From Bordetella parapertussis (GTDB lineage: Bacteria > Cyanobacteriota > Cyanobacteriia > PCC-6307 > Cyanobiaceae), in the NCBI GenBank assembly GCA_943324725.2, contig CALPMR020000119.1, forward strand, positions 1-8,609: DNA of 8,609 nt, given 5' to 3'. This document shows positions 1-7,190 of the stretch, piece by piece. A program made the translations under genes and the position numbers. A model generated the notes under the pieces. It saw only the letters and a program-made list of their open reading frames with translations. It was not told the DNA's origin and made no database searches. The stretch's first letter is position 1, and each line of letters begins with the position of its first letter.

Positions 1-78
1 CGCTACTGGGGCCAGGGCACCTGGACCGACTACGCCAGCGAGATCCATCGCCGTGGTGTCGAAGCGATCGGGGCTTGA
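1..78 (+). CDS. C-terminal end of an unrecognised protein (partial)
   Basis: Only the last 25 codons and the TGA stop of a + strand gene that begins left of the window. The residues are rich in Trp, Tyr and charged side chains (start RYWGQGTWTDYASEI, end HRRGVEAIGA), which looks like genuine protein rather than out-of-frame noise. The - strand is interrupted by a stop in the one frame with plausible composition. I do not recognise the family, and 25 residues are too few to name a function. The gene ends 55 nt before the large palindrome at 133-178, which could serve as its terminator. Confidence 0.6.
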   Translation, partial: RYWGQGTWTDYASEIHRRGVEAIGA

Positions 79-132
79 GCCCAGGGCGGCAGCGGGGTCC
101 CTTGGCAAGGCCAGGGTCAGAGACCAACTCGC

Positions 133-178
133 GCCGCCAATCAGGACGCAGCCCCGGGGCTATGTCCTGATTGGTGGC
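133..178. repeat. 46-nt near-perfect palindrome / hairpin
   Basis: The left arm GCCGCCAATCAGGAC (133-147) is complementary to the right arm GTCCTGATTGGTGGC (164-178) over 15 pairs with one G.U. The symmetry continues through the centre, GCAGCCCC/GGGGCTAT, with one more G.U and one C/A mismatch. In total 20 of 23 positions are Watson-Crick pairs, 2 are wobble and 1 is a mismatch. It lies between the stop of the left-edge gene (78) and the start of the antitoxin-like gene (212). No T-run follows the stem directly (TTTTT occurs only at 199-203), so it is not a textbook intrinsic terminator. It could be a terminator, a REP-like or other small mobile palindrome, or an operator. Confidence 0.8.
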
Positions 179-211
179 ATGTCGAGAAGACCGATACGTT
201 TTTAAATTGAG

Positions 212-499
212 ATGGCCGACCAGCTCCCCACTCCTGAACAGATGGCGGCCTGTCTTCACGCCTGGCGTGAGGAAGCACCGCAGGATGGGGTGGGAATTGC
301 ACGTGTGCGCTGTGACATCGCCTGCAGCCAAGCTCCGCCGAAGGTGGCCAGAGATGCAGGACTCAGCCATGAGAGTCATTACCGCTACCTCAATGCCGAT
401 GGTAATCCAAGTGTTGCAACTGTCCTCAACGTCATCAAGGCATGGGGACTGAGGCTTCTGGCCCTCAGCTTGGCAATCGATCTCCAGTGCGCTATCTGA
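212..499 (+). CDS. Antitoxin-like HTH protein (putative addiction-module antidote, HigA-like)
   Basis: 95 residues. The second half matches the pattern of the small HTH proteins annotated as putative addiction module antidote proteins (TIGR02684-type). The helix-turn-helix begins at VARDAGLSHES (about 45-55), followed by YRYLNADGNPSVATV and VIKAWGLRL (to about 81), where relatives have GLSRESLYKAL..GNP..ATVLKVLRALGL. Such proteins bind operator DNA and neutralise a RelE/HigB-like toxin that is usually encoded just upstream. No toxin gene is visible here: 79-211 is non-coding and 500-791 contains no toxin-like frame. The ATG at 212 follows an AT-rich patch (TTTTTAAATTGAG) and lacks a strong Shine-Dalgarno, so a very short leader is possible. 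The His in place of the usual Leu at about residue 56 and the tail after residue 82 differ from typical members. It may be an orphan or a decaying antitoxin. Confidence 0.68.
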   Translation: MADQLPTPEQMAACLHAWREEAPQDGVGIARVRCDIACSQAPPKVARDAGLSHESHYRYLNADGNPSVATVLNVIKAWGLRLLALSLAIDLQCAI

Positions 500-791
500 A
501 GAGAGCCAGCTTTGAATACTCTTGAATGCTCTGGACCGACATCGTCAAACCTGGCTGCAGCAGCGTTTAATGATTCCCACAAATTCCGCCGTCCTCAGCG
601 ACTGATCAAAGGCCCGCACGATTCGTCCATCCCCGTCTTGCCAGCACCAGCCCCACTGAACAGCCGGCCCCTCGTCGCTTCAGGCTGCTGTTGCTGAACC
701 GGCCGGACCCGGATCACGGCTCGATGAGCATCATGGTGGCAATGGCATTAGGGACACCCTGAACAGCGCGGTGGCAACGAGGGAGGCCGGG
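500..791. other. Intergenic stretch, no convincing gene
   Basis: 292 nt between the antitoxin-like gene and cobL. A frame from a TTG at 522 to a TGA at 603-605 encodes 27 residues (including LDRHRQTWLQQRLMIP) that look mildly protein-like. They could be a remnant of a longer gene, but nothing identifies it. An ATG frame at 512-697 has the composition of a shadow frame. I see no tRNA, no cobalamin riboswitch (the B12-box sequence GCCACTG is absent) and no clear terminator. The cobL promoter must lie here, but I cannot point to a confident -10/-35 pair. Confidence 0.5.
781..786 (+). promoter_or_regulatory. Strong Shine-Dalgarno that sets the cobL start
   Basis: GGGAGG, within GAGGGAGG at 779-786, ends 5 nt before the GTG at 792. 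It favours GTG 792 over the in-frame GTG at 771, which has no purine-rich sequence before it. Confidence 0.7.
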
Positions 792-2069
792 GTGATCGAT
801 GTGATCGGCACGGATGCCGGCGGCCTGGCGGGCCTGCCCGCCGCCAGCCTGGTGCTGCTGCGTGAGGCCCTCCTGGTGGTGGCCCCGGCGCGGCTGCTGC
901 CGGAGCTGGCCCCGTGGTGGCAGGCCGAGCAGGTGGCCGGACGAGTGCCTGCAGGAAGCCCCTGTCCCGAGCTGCTGGCCAGCGACAAGCCCGAGCAGAT
1001 CTTCGGGCCGCTGGGCGAGGCTCTGGCCGGCGGCCAGCGGGCGGTGCTGCTGGCCAGCGGCGATCCCCTCTGGTTCGGCATCGGCCGGCTGCTGTTGCAG
1101 GTGTTCCCATCCGAGCGGCTCTGCTTCCACCCGGCCCCCTCCTGCCTGCAGCTGGCCTTTGCTCGCATCGGTCGGCCCTGGCAGGACGCCAGCTGGCTGA
1201 GCCTGCACGGCCGCGATCCCGAACCGCTGGCAGCTGCTTTGCAGAAGCGCCCCCCCGCCCTGGCGGTGCTCACCGACCCCGGTCGCGGCGGCGCGGCGGC
1301 GGTGCGCGAACTCCTGCGGGCCTCGGGACTGGAGGCCGCCTACGCCTTCTGGTTGTGTGAACGGCTGGGCCATCCGGCGGAGCGGGTGCAGCGCCTCACC
1401 CGGCACGATCCGCTGCCGGCCGATCTCGATCCCCTGCATCTGGTGTTGCTGCTGGCGGAGCCTGCTCCTCCCCCGCATCCCCAGCAGCTGCCCCTGTTCG
1501 GCCTTGCCGATGGCCTCTGGCTGCAACATGCCGACCAGCCCGGCCTGATGACCAAGCGGGAGGTGCGCATTCAGTTGCTGGCCGATCTGGAGTTGCCGGC
1601 AACGGGCGTGCTCTGGGATGTGGGGGCCGGCGTCGGCTCGGTGGGTCTGGAGGCGCTGCGGCTGCGCCCGGGCCTGGCCCTGTGGGCGCTGGAGTGCCGT
1701 GCCGGCGCCGCCGCCCTGATCCAGGCCAATGCCCGGCGGCTTGGGGTGCAGCCGGCGGGGGTGGTGGAAGGATCCGCCCCTGAGGCTCTGGGGCCGTTGC
1801 CGGATCCGGATCGGGTGCTGCTCGGCGGCGGCGGCCGGAATCGGGCGGCCGTTCTGGACGCCGTGTTGCAGCGGTTGCGGCCCGGGGGACTGGTGGTGAT
1901 TCCCCTGGCCACCGTTGAGGCCCTCGCCGAGCTGCGGCCACGGCTGGAGCAGGCGGGGCTGGTGGTCAGCGTCAGCCAGCATCAGGCCTGGCGCGGGGCG
2001 CCCCTGGCCGATGGCACCCGCCTGGCGCCGCTCAATCCGGTGCTTGTGCTCAGCGGCCGGAAGGGCTGA
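792..2069 (+). CDS. cobL: Precorrin-6Y C5,15-methyltransferase (decarboxylating), fused CbiE-CbiT
   Basis: CobL transfers two SAM methyl groups to C5 and C15 of the corrin ring and removes the C12 acetate carboxyl, converting precorrin-6B to precorrin-8 in cobalamin synthesis in the cytoplasm. About 425 residues from the GTG at 792, the usual size for the fused enzyme. The N-terminal half is CbiE-like: it opens with IDVIGTDAGG and carries the tetrapyrrole-methylase motif SGDPLWFGIG near residue 90. The C-terminal half is CbiT-like: LTKREVR leads into the SAM-binding loop DVGAGVGSVGLEA near residue 276, the acidic strand WALE, and later GGGGRN and LRPGGLVVI. Both domains look intact. No other cob/cbi gene is in view, so it stands alone here. 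Its 3' end overlaps the convergent DUF192 gene by 20 nt. Confidence 0.93.
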   Translation: MIDVIGTDAGGLAGLPAASLVLLREALLVVAPARLLPELAPWWQAEQVAGRVPAGSPCPELLASDKPEQIFGPLGEALAGGQRAVLLASGDPLWFGIGRLLLQVFPSERLCFHPAPSCLQLAFARIGRPWQDASWLSLHGRDPEPLAAALQKRPPALAVLTDPGRGGAAAVRELLRASGLEAAYAFWLCERLGHPAERVQRLTRHDPLPADLDPLHLVLLLAEPAPPPHPQQLPLFGLADGLWLQHADQPGLMTKREVRIQLLADLELPATGVLWDVGAGVGSVGLEALRLRPGLALWALECRAGAAALIQANARRLGVQPAGVVEGSAPEALGPLPDPDRVLLGGGGRNRAAVLDAVLQRLRPGGLVVIPLATVEALAELRPRLEQAGLVVSVSQHQAWRGAPLADGTRLAPLNPVLVLSGRKG

Positions 2070-2853
2070 GTGCAGGGCTGAGAGACTCGAGGCGAAGGGC
2101 CGTGCCGATGCCGATGCCCAGCGCCGCCGCCTGGCCTGCGCCGATCTCCAGCACCCCATCCACCGCTACATCGGGCCCATAGCTGCGGCAGGGCAGGCGC
2201 ATGCAGGGGGCGGCCGGCGCCACGACCTGGATCACCCGCCCAGCCCTGAGGAACAGCATGTCCAGCGGCTCCGGGGTCTGGTGCATCCAGAAGCGGGCGA
2301 CCGCCGGCGGCTCGTACCCGAACCACATGCCGTGCAGGGGTGGCAGGGGGCCGCGGCGCTGCAGCCCCATGGCGTACTGCCGGTCGCTGCGGGGCACCTC
2401 CAGCGCGATGCAGACCGGCCGACCCGCCGGGGTTGCTTCAAGACAGGCGCGGGCCGTGATCGGCAGCTGCTGGGGAGGGAGGCCGGCAGCGGCGGGGGCG
2501 ATGGCTGGGGCGGCGGCCCTGGCGGCGGTCCAGGAAGCGGCGAGAGGAGCGAGCGCCAGCAGGGAGGCGCAGACCAGCCAGGGAACGGCCTGCAACCGGT
2601 GCCAGGCCGTCAACCGGGCAACCGCCGTCGGCGACGGGCCAGGTGTGGGCAGGCGAACAGCTGGTTGCAAGGGAACGGCCAGTTGGGTGGTGGTGGCATT
2701 GGGCGATGGCAGGGCCGGATCCGCAGGAACAGCTCCTGGCGAGGATGCGGTCGTCGTGGGCTGAGCAGCCTTCCGCTCCGTTGTCCGAGGCCGAGCTGTC
2801 CGCTGTCCATCGCGGCGGCTGCCAGTCCCGGCCCGGGTATCCATCACCCTCAT
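2050..2853 (-). CDS. DUF192 family protein, membrane-anchored or secreted
   Basis: 267 residues if the ATG at 2853 is used. That ATG overlaps the stop of the upstream regulator gene as ATGA, which supports this start. DUF192 spans about residues 146-255: VCIALEVPRSDRQYAMGLQ, HGMWF, the hallmark FWMHQTPEPLDMLFL (188-202), then Cys 217 and Cys 222 around PCMRLPC and the closing VLEIGAGQAAALGI. The domain's biochemical role is not established, so I assign none. A hydrophobic segment at about 89-107 (VPWLVCASLLALAPLAAS), followed by Ala-rich sequence, looks like a signal peptide or anchor and would place DUF192 in the periplasm or lumen. The first 85 residues are an unusual Thr/Pro/Arg-rich, low-complexity stretch. 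Either this is a long cytoplasmic tail, or the true start is an internal GTG/TTG close to the hydrophobic segment. Last gene of the nadK cluster. Confidence 0.85.
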   Translation of the reverse strand: MRVMDTRAGTGSRRDGQRTARPRTTERKAAQPTTTASSPGAVPADPALPSPNATTTQLAVPLQPAVRLPTPGPSPTAVARLTAWHRLQAVPWLVCASLLALAPLAASWTAARAAAPAIAPAAAGLPPQQLPITARACLEATPAGRPVCIALEVPRSDRQYAMGLQRRGPLPPLHGMWFGYEPPAVARFWMHQTPEPLDMLFLRAGRVIQVVAPAAPCMRLPCRSYGPDVAVDGVLEIGAGQAAALGIGIGTALRLESLSPALSPSGR

Positions 2854-3557
2854 TGCCGCTGCCGCGGCGGCCGCGTCTCCCCCAGGCAGTACCCCTCACC
2901 GCGCACGGTGTGAATCAGGCGGTCTTCGCCTCCCTCCTCCAGCTTCTGGCGCAGGTAGCGCACATAGACCTCGATCACGTTGCTGGCACTGGCGGGTTGA
3001 TCGTCCCAGATTTCCGAGAGGATCTGTTCGCGGCTGACCACCTCGTCCCGGTGGCGCGCCAGCAGCAACAGCAGTTCGTACTCACGGGACGTCAGCGCCA
3101 GGGTTCGCTGGCCCCGCTTCACCTGGCGGCTGGCGGGAAGCAGCTCCAGATCCGCCACCTGCAGCCAGGCCTCCGCTGCGTGGCGCCGGTTCAGCTGGAG
3201 GTTGAGATGCAGCCGCAGGCGGGTGAGCAGGTCGCTGGGGCCCAGCGAACACAGCCAGAAGTCATCGGCGCCGCTGGTCAGGGTGCGGCAGCGGTTGGCC
3301 ACCGTGTCCTGATCGATGCCCAGCAACACCGGAATGGCCCCCCAGCGCCGGCGCAGCGCGGCGATCTGGCGATCGCTGCCGGGGGAGAGGATCACCGCCT
3401 GCGGGCCTGGAGCCACCTGAGGCTCAGCCGCCTCTGGAAGCCCGGCGGAGCTGGAAAGCCTTACCTGGGAGGGCAGCAGAGGGGCATAGCCGGAAATCGC
3501 CAGCCGGGAGGCCAGCGACTCCGCCTCGACCCCCACCAGCAGCACCGCCGGGCTCAT
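2850..3557 (-). CDS. OmpR/PhoB-type regulator with a degenerate receiver domain
   Basis: 235 residues. The C-terminal half (about 134-226) is a clear OmpR/PhoB winged helix: [17 protein letters not shown] (153-169), [13 protein letters not shown] (173-185), the recognition helix region [17 protein letters not shown] (192-208), and [11 protein letters not shown] (215-225). The N-terminal half has receiver length and retains GADDFW (96-101), but every canonical phosphorylation residue is replaced. The acidic pair after the first strand is G9/V10, the phospho-acceptor Asp is Ser58 (AVILS), the Thr/Ser switch is G80, and the conserved Lys is Ser104. It should therefore bind DNA without classical Asp phosphorylation. 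Cyanobacteria have other atypical regulators (NblR is one studied case), but I cannot equate this gene with nblR. The start overlaps the nadK stop by 4 nt (ATGA), implying translational coupling. Confidence 0.9.
   Translation of the reverse strand: MSPAVLLVGVEAESLASRLAISGYAPLLPSQVRLSSSAGLPEAAEPQVAPGPQAVILSPGSDRQIAALRRRWGAIPVLLGIDQDTVANRCRTLTSGADDFWLCSLGPSDLLTRLRLHLNLQLNRRHAAEAWLQVADLELLPASRQVKRGQRTLALTSREYELLLLLARHRDEVVSREQILSEIWDDQPASASNVIEVYVRYLRQKLEEGGEDRLIHTVRGEGYCLGETRPPRQRQ
3369..3376. repeat. HIP1 octamer (GCGATCGC)
   Basis: Palindromic HIP1 core, highly over-represented in many cyanobacterial genomes. This copy lies inside the regulator gene. Confidence 0.6.
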
Positions 3558-4510
3558 GGCGCTGGCTCCACCGCATCGAGGCCGTTGCCGGGTTTGGCCA
3601 CATGGGGCAGGCCCCAGCCCAGCTTGTTGCGCAGCACCTGGAAAAACTCATGGTCCGCCAGCCGCACGAACCGCACCGGCTGCTCGCTGCGCCGCACCAG
3701 CACCCGGTCTTCGGGCCAGATGTAGCAGCCGGCGCTGCCATCCACCACCATCATCAGCCGCTCCGGTGTGGCCGGAAACACGGTGACCGGCTCCTTGTCG
3801 CTGAACACCAGGGCCCGCGAAGCCAGGGAATGGGCGGCGATCGGCGTCAGCTGCAGCACCGGACAATCGGGGGTGATCACCGGCCCACCGGCACTGAGGG
3901 CATAGGCGGTGGAGCCCGTCGGGCTGGAAAGGATGACACCGTCGGCGGCGATATCCACCGGTGCATGGCGACCGATGGCGATCTCGAAGTGACACATGCT
4001 GGTGAGCGGCTCGCGGTGCAGGGCCATCTCGTTGAGGCACAGCACTTCCCAGCGCCGTTGCTCGCCCCGCATCACGCTCACCACCAGCAGCGATCGCTCC
4101 TCGACGCTCCATTGCGAGGCGATCACCTGGTCGAGAGCCCGATCGAGATCCTTGAGGTAGGCCTCGGCCAGAAAGCCGAGATGGCCGGTGTTGATCGTCA
4201 GAATCGGCACGCCGATCGGGGCGGTCATGCGGGCGGCGGAAAGCACGGTGCCATCGCCGCCGAGCACGATCGCCAGGGGCATCTCGGCATCGAAGCCGGG
4301 GGGCACGCAGGCGGCGTAGCCCTTGGCGCGCAGATGCTGATCCGGATTGGCGAAGCCCACCACGCCGGCGGAGCTGCTGGCCCGCACCACCTCAAGCCCG
4401 GCCTCCTGCAGGCGAGCTTCGATGGTGGCGGCAGTGGCCAGGGCCAGCTCCTTGCCGTCGTTGACGATCAGTCCGACACGGGGCACCGATCGCAGGTGGG
4501 GAAGGGACAT
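3554..4510 (-). CDS. nadK: NAD kinase
   Basis: Phosphorylates NAD at the 2' hydroxyl of the adenosine ribose to give NADP, the electron acceptor needed in quantity for photosynthesis. 318 residues from the ATG at 4510; a GTG one codon upstream is a possible alternative. Family motifs are complete: VGLIVNDGK near the start, the catalytic GGDGT at 84-88, [14 protein letters not shown] (104-116), LNEMALH (159-165), and [20 protein letters not shown] (189-208), which is the conserved NAD-binding core. The [14 protein letters not shown] tail and the FANPDQHLR insert (53-61) are those I recall from marine Synechococcus NAD kinases. pheS lies 66 nt upstream on the same strand. The stop overlaps the start of the downstream regulator as ATGA, so the two are probably co-translated. 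Confidence 0.96.
   Translation of the reverse strand: MSLPHLRSVPRVGLIVNDGKELALATAATIEARLQEAGLEVVRASSSAGVVGFANPDQHLRAKGYAACVPPGFDAEMPLAIVLGGDGTVLSAARMTAPIGVPILTINTGHLGFLAEAYLKDLDRALDQVIASQWSVEERSLLVVSVMRGEQRRWEVLCLNEMALHREPLTSMCHFEIAIGRHAPVDIAADGVILSSPTGSTAYALSAGGPVITPDCPVLQLTPIAAHSLASRALVFSDKEPVTVFPATPERLMMVVDGSAGCYIWPEDRVLVRRSEQPVRFVRLADHEFFQVLRNKLGWGLPHVAKPGNGLDAVEPAP
4090..4097. repeat. HIP1 octamer (GCGATCGC)
   Basis: Second exact copy of the cyanobacterial HIP1 palindrome, inside nadK. Confidence 0.6.
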
Positions 4511-4576
4511 CACTTTATCGGCAGCCCTGGCGACCCCTGCCAGCTGGCGCCATCGCCGAGCCGGCTGGCGCGGGCC

Positions 4577-5599
4577 TCAGAACTGCTCCAGGAAGCGCAG
4601 ATCACTGGTGTACAGCCGCCTGATGTCGTCAATGCCATGGCGCACCATGCAGAACCGCTCCACCCCAAGACCGGCGGCGAAGCCACTCCAGCGCTGCGGG
4701 TCGAGGCCCAAGCCCTCCAGCACTGCCGGATCGACCATGCCGCAGCCCATCACCTCCAGCCAGCGGCCGCGCCACTGCACATCCACTTCGGCCGAGGGCT
4801 CGGTGAAGGGGAAATAGCTGGCGCGGAAGCGCACCGGCAGATCGCCGAAGAAGCGCTGAAGAAAGGTGGTGACGGTGCCGCGCAGATGGCTGAAATCGAG
4901 GCCTTCATCCAGGGCCAGCACCTCCACCTGGTGGAACACCGGCGAATGGGTGGCGTCGACGGCGTCGCGGCGGAACACCCGACCGGGTGCCACGATCCGC
5001 ACTGGCGGCGGATTCTGCTCGAGATGGCGGATCTGCACCGGCGAGGTGTGGGTGCGCAACAGGCGCTCGCCACCATCGGCCCCCGGAGCCAGGTAAAAGG
5101 TGTCCTGCATGTCCCGGGCCGGATGGTGGGGCGGGATGTTGAGAGCGGTGAAGTTGTAGTGGTCGGTCTCGATCTCGGGGCCTTCCGACACCCGGAAGCC
5201 GAGGCCGGCAAAAATATCGACGATTTCCTCGATCGTGCTGATCAGGGGATGGCGATGGCCCGGCGGCACGAAGCGGCAGGGAACGGTCACGTCCAGCCGC
5301 TCCTGCTGCAGCCGCTCCGCCATCGCCGCCGCCTTGACGCTCTCCAGCCGCTGGGCCAGCAGCGCCTGCACTTGGTCCTTGAGCAGATTGGCCCGCTGAC
5401 CCACCAGGGGACGTTCGCTGCCGGGCAGCTTGCCCATCGCCCCCAGCACGCCTGAGAGCCGTCCTTTCTTGCCGAGCAAGCCCACCCGCAGCTCCTCGAG
5501 TTCCGCGGCACCGGAGGCGGCGGTGATGGCGGCTTCGGCTTCGGCCTCCAGCTGCTCCAGCTGGGCGGTGAGGTCCTGGAGGCTGACGATGGCGCTCAC
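4577..5599 (-). CDS. pheS: Phenylalanine--tRNA ligase alpha subunit
   Basis: Catalytic alpha subunit of the (alpha-beta)2 class II synthetase that charges tRNA-Phe with phenylalanine. 340 residues from the GTG at 5599, where the sequence begins [19 protein letters not shown]. That is normal length, with no long unexplained extension. The first ~100 residues form the charged, Ala/Leu-rich tRNA-binding coiled-coil arm. Class II signatures follow: motif 1 around [19 protein letters not shown] (117-135), [24 protein letters not shown], motif 2 from [10 protein letters not shown] through [20 protein letters not shown] (207-226), and motif 3 [14 protein letters not shown] (306-319). The C terminus DLRFLEQF is typical. 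No clear Shine-Dalgarno precedes the GTG. pheT is not in the window. surE is divergent across about 153 nt, and nadK is downstream on the same strand. Confidence 0.96.
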   Translation of the reverse strand: MSAIVSLQDLTAQLEQLEAEAEAAITAASGAAELEELRVGLLGKKGRLSGVLGAMGKLPGSERPLVGQRANLLKDQVQALLAQRLESVKAAAMAERLQQERLDVTVPCRFVPPGHRHPLISTIEEIVDIFAGLGFRVSEGPEIETDHYNFTALNIPPHHPARDMQDTFYLAPGADGGERLLRTHTSPVQIRHLEQNPPPVRIVAPGRVFRRDAVDATHSPVFHQVEVLALDEGLDFSHLRGTVTTFLQRFFGDLPVRFRASYFPFTEPSAEVDVQWRGRWLEVMGCGMVDPAVLEGLGLDPQRWSGFAAGLGVERFCMVRHGIDDIRRLYTSDLRFLEQF

Positions 5600-5685
5600 G
5601 GGCTTGGGGGCTGGGCGATGCGAGCCGCGACTGTAGGCAGCCGCCCTGGAGCCCCTGCCAACGCCACCGCCAGCGAGCCTGGATG

Positions 5686-5708
5686 GAGAGGCCGATGGCC
5701 GACCTCTC
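5686..5708. promoter_or_regulatory. Imperfect palindrome between pheS and surE
   Basis: GAGAGG (5686-5691) faces CCTCTC (5703-5708), with inner CG/CG pairs and two mismatches about a centre at 5697. It sits within the 153-nt divergent spacer, upstream of both genes. It could be an operator or a 5'-leader hairpin; there is no direct evidence of function. Confidence 0.3.
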
Positions 5709-5752
5709 AGGCCAGGAGTCTCGGTAGCGTTGAACCAGTGCCTGCCGCCCCG

Positions 5753-6553
5753 ATGGATCCGCTCCGCATCCTGATCAGCAACGACGACGGGGTGTTCGCT
5801 GATGGCATCCAGGCCCTGGCCAGCGCAGCCGCGGCCCGGGGGCATCGGGTCACCGTGGTCTGTCCGGACCAGGAACGCTCCGCCACCGGCCATGGCCTCA
5901 CCCTGCACTCACCCCTGCGGGCCGAGCGGGCCGACGAATTGTTCGCCACGGGGGTGCGGGCCTGGGCCTGCAGCGGCACCCCTTCGGACTGCGTCAAGCT
6001 GGCCCTGTTCCGGCTGCTGGACGAACCACCCGACCTGGTGCTCTCGGGCATCAACCACGGTCCCAATCTCGGCACCGACGTGCTCTATTCCGGCACCGTC
6101 GCCGCCGCCATGGAGGCCACGATCGAAGGGTTCCCGGCCCTGGCGGTGAGCAGCGCCGATTTCCAGTGGCGCCACTTCGAGCCGGCGGCCCGGCTGGCCC
6201 TCGATGTGGCCGAATCCATGCACCGGACCGGCTGGCCCGAAGGCCTGCTGCTCAATCTCAACGTGCCGCCGCTGGCCAGCGAGGCGATCGGGCCGCTGCG
6301 CTGGTGCCGCACCGCCGTACGCCGCTATGTCGATCAGTTCGACAAGCGGATTGATCCCCGCGGCCGCACCTACTACTGGCTGGCCGGCGAGGTGGCCAAC
6401 GATCTCGAAGCCCAGGTGGCCGGACCGGCCGAGTGGCCGATCGATGTGGCCTGGCTCGACGCCGGCGGGGCTTCGCTGACACCGCTGCAGCCGGAGCTGC
6501 TCTGGCGCGGCCTGGCCCAGAGCCTGCCGGCGGCGGAGAGTCTCACCCCTTGA
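5753..6553 (+). CDS. surE: 5'/3'-nucleotidase SurE
   Basis: Metal-dependent nucleotidase that dephosphorylates nucleoside 5'- and 3'-monophosphates. 266 residues from the ATG at 5753, matching family length. The frame stays open upstream to about 5618, but that part is not SurE-like. The SurE signature [14 protein letters not shown] supplies the metal-binding pair Asp11-Asp12. Ser43 (in [11 protein letters not shown]) and Asn101 (in [11 protein letters not shown]) match the other metal ligands. [11 protein letters not shown] (75-85), [11 protein letters not shown] (112-122) and the [13 protein letters not shown] region are also typical. No strong Shine-Dalgarno is seen; an in-frame GTG at 5738 is an alternative. 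It converges on the DUF3611 gene with a 55-nt gap. Confidence 0.95.
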   Translation: MDPLRILISNDDGVFADGIQALASAAAARGHRVTVVCPDQERSATGHGLTLHSPLRAERADELFATGVRAWACSGTPSDCVKLALFRLLDEPPDLVLSGINHGPNLGTDVLYSGTVAAAMEATIEGFPALAVSSADFQWRHFEPAARLALDVAESMHRTGWPEGLLLNLNVPPLASEAIGPLRWCRTAVRRYVDQFDKRIDPRGRTYYWLAGEVANDLEAQVAGPAEWPIDVAWLDAGGASLTPLQPELLWRGLAQSLPAAESLTP

Positions 6554-6578
6554 AAGCGCTCCCCGGCATGGGCGAGGC

Positions 6579-6588
6579 CACCGCGGTG
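6579..6588. terminator. Possible weak bidirectional hairpin between surE and the DUF3611 gene
   Basis: The 55-nt gap between these convergent genes contains the perfect 10-nt palindrome CACCGCGGTG and a related copy, GGCCACGGTG, nearby. There is no T-tract, so a terminator role is only a guess from position. Confidence 0.2.
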
Positions 6589-6608
6589 AGCAGGCCACGG
6601 TGCCAGCC

Positions 6609-7190
6609 TCAGGCCCGCCGGTAGACCCGCTGCAGCAGCCAGAGGCTGATCCACAGGCCGATCGTGTGGGCGAACAACACCTGGGTGTTGCTCAGCACCG
6701 AGAGCATCTCGATCGAGGTGATCGGCAGGCCGATCAGCCGGCCTGCCGCCCCGGGAGCCTGCTGAATCTGGGCGCCGAAGAAGCCCGGAACCTGTTGCGA
6801 GGCCTGTACGAACAGGCTGCCCGCCAGCGCCTGATAACCGATCACCGCCAGGGTGACGCCGACCAGATCAGCCAGCACGCCGCGCTTGATCAGGCGGGCC
6901 GTTTCGCCTTTGCTGGGCCGTACCGGGCTGGCCAGGGCCCTGCCGCAGCGGATCACCAGGCCGCTCTGCCAGATGGACCAGAGCAGCACGAAGAAGGAGA
7001 GGGTCGTGAGCGAGAGACCCGGGCCCAGGCCCAGGGCCCGGGCTGAGTTGGCCGCCAGGCGCCCGCCGATGTTGTTGAACAACAGCACCCCCATCACCAC
7101 CACCGCCATCACCACCTGGGCCCAGAGGCGGATCCAGCTCATGCGGCGCACGGCGGCGGAAATCAACTGCAGATCCAGGCGATCAACCAT
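6609..7190 (-). CDS. DUF3611 family integral membrane protein
   Basis: 193 residues with about four predicted membrane helices: IRLWAQVVMAVVVMGVLLF (about 20-38), LSLTTLSFFVLLWSIWQSG (about 59-77), a segment around LADLVGVTLAVIGYQALAG (about 108-126), and the C-terminal VLFAHTIGLWISLWLLQRV (about 171-189). The layout, the LAVIGYQALAGSLF stretch and the closing SNTQVLFAH..GLWISLWLL agree with my recollection of DUF3611, a family of cyanobacteria and plant chloroplasts with no established biochemical role. It probably lies in the thylakoid or plasma membrane. The ATG at 7190 follows a pyrimidine-rich sequence without a Shine-Dalgarno. It is divergent from ribF (83-nt gap) and convergent with surE. 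The family assignment is by motif memory, so moderately sure. Confidence 0.72.
   Translation of the reverse strand: MVDRLDLQLISAAVRRMSWIRLWAQVVMAVVVMGVLLFNNIGGRLAANSARALGLGPGLSLTTLSFFVLLWSIWQSGLVIRCGRALASPVRPSKGETARLIKRGVLADLVGVTLAVIGYQALAGSLFVQASQQVPGFFGAQIQQAPGAAGRLIGLPITSIEMLSVLSNTQVLFAHTIGLWISLWLLQRVYRRA

Noticed and set aside
500..791. Cobalamin riboswitch upstream of cobL
   Set aside because: No B12-box sequence and no matching hairpin architecture was seen.
714..2159. 481-codon open frame on the - strand opposite cobL
   Set aside because: Gln/Arg/Gly/His-rich shadow of a GC-rich gene; cobL in the other strand has complete family motifs.
2643..3725. 360-codon + strand frame opposite the DUF192 gene and the regulator
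   Set aside because: Antisense shadow covering a gene junction, with low-complexity composition.
3602..5455. 617-codon + strand open frame across nadK and pheS
   Set aside because: It spans two well-identified genes in antisense, has His/Gly/Gln-rich composition without any recognisable motif, and is explained by high GC in third positions.
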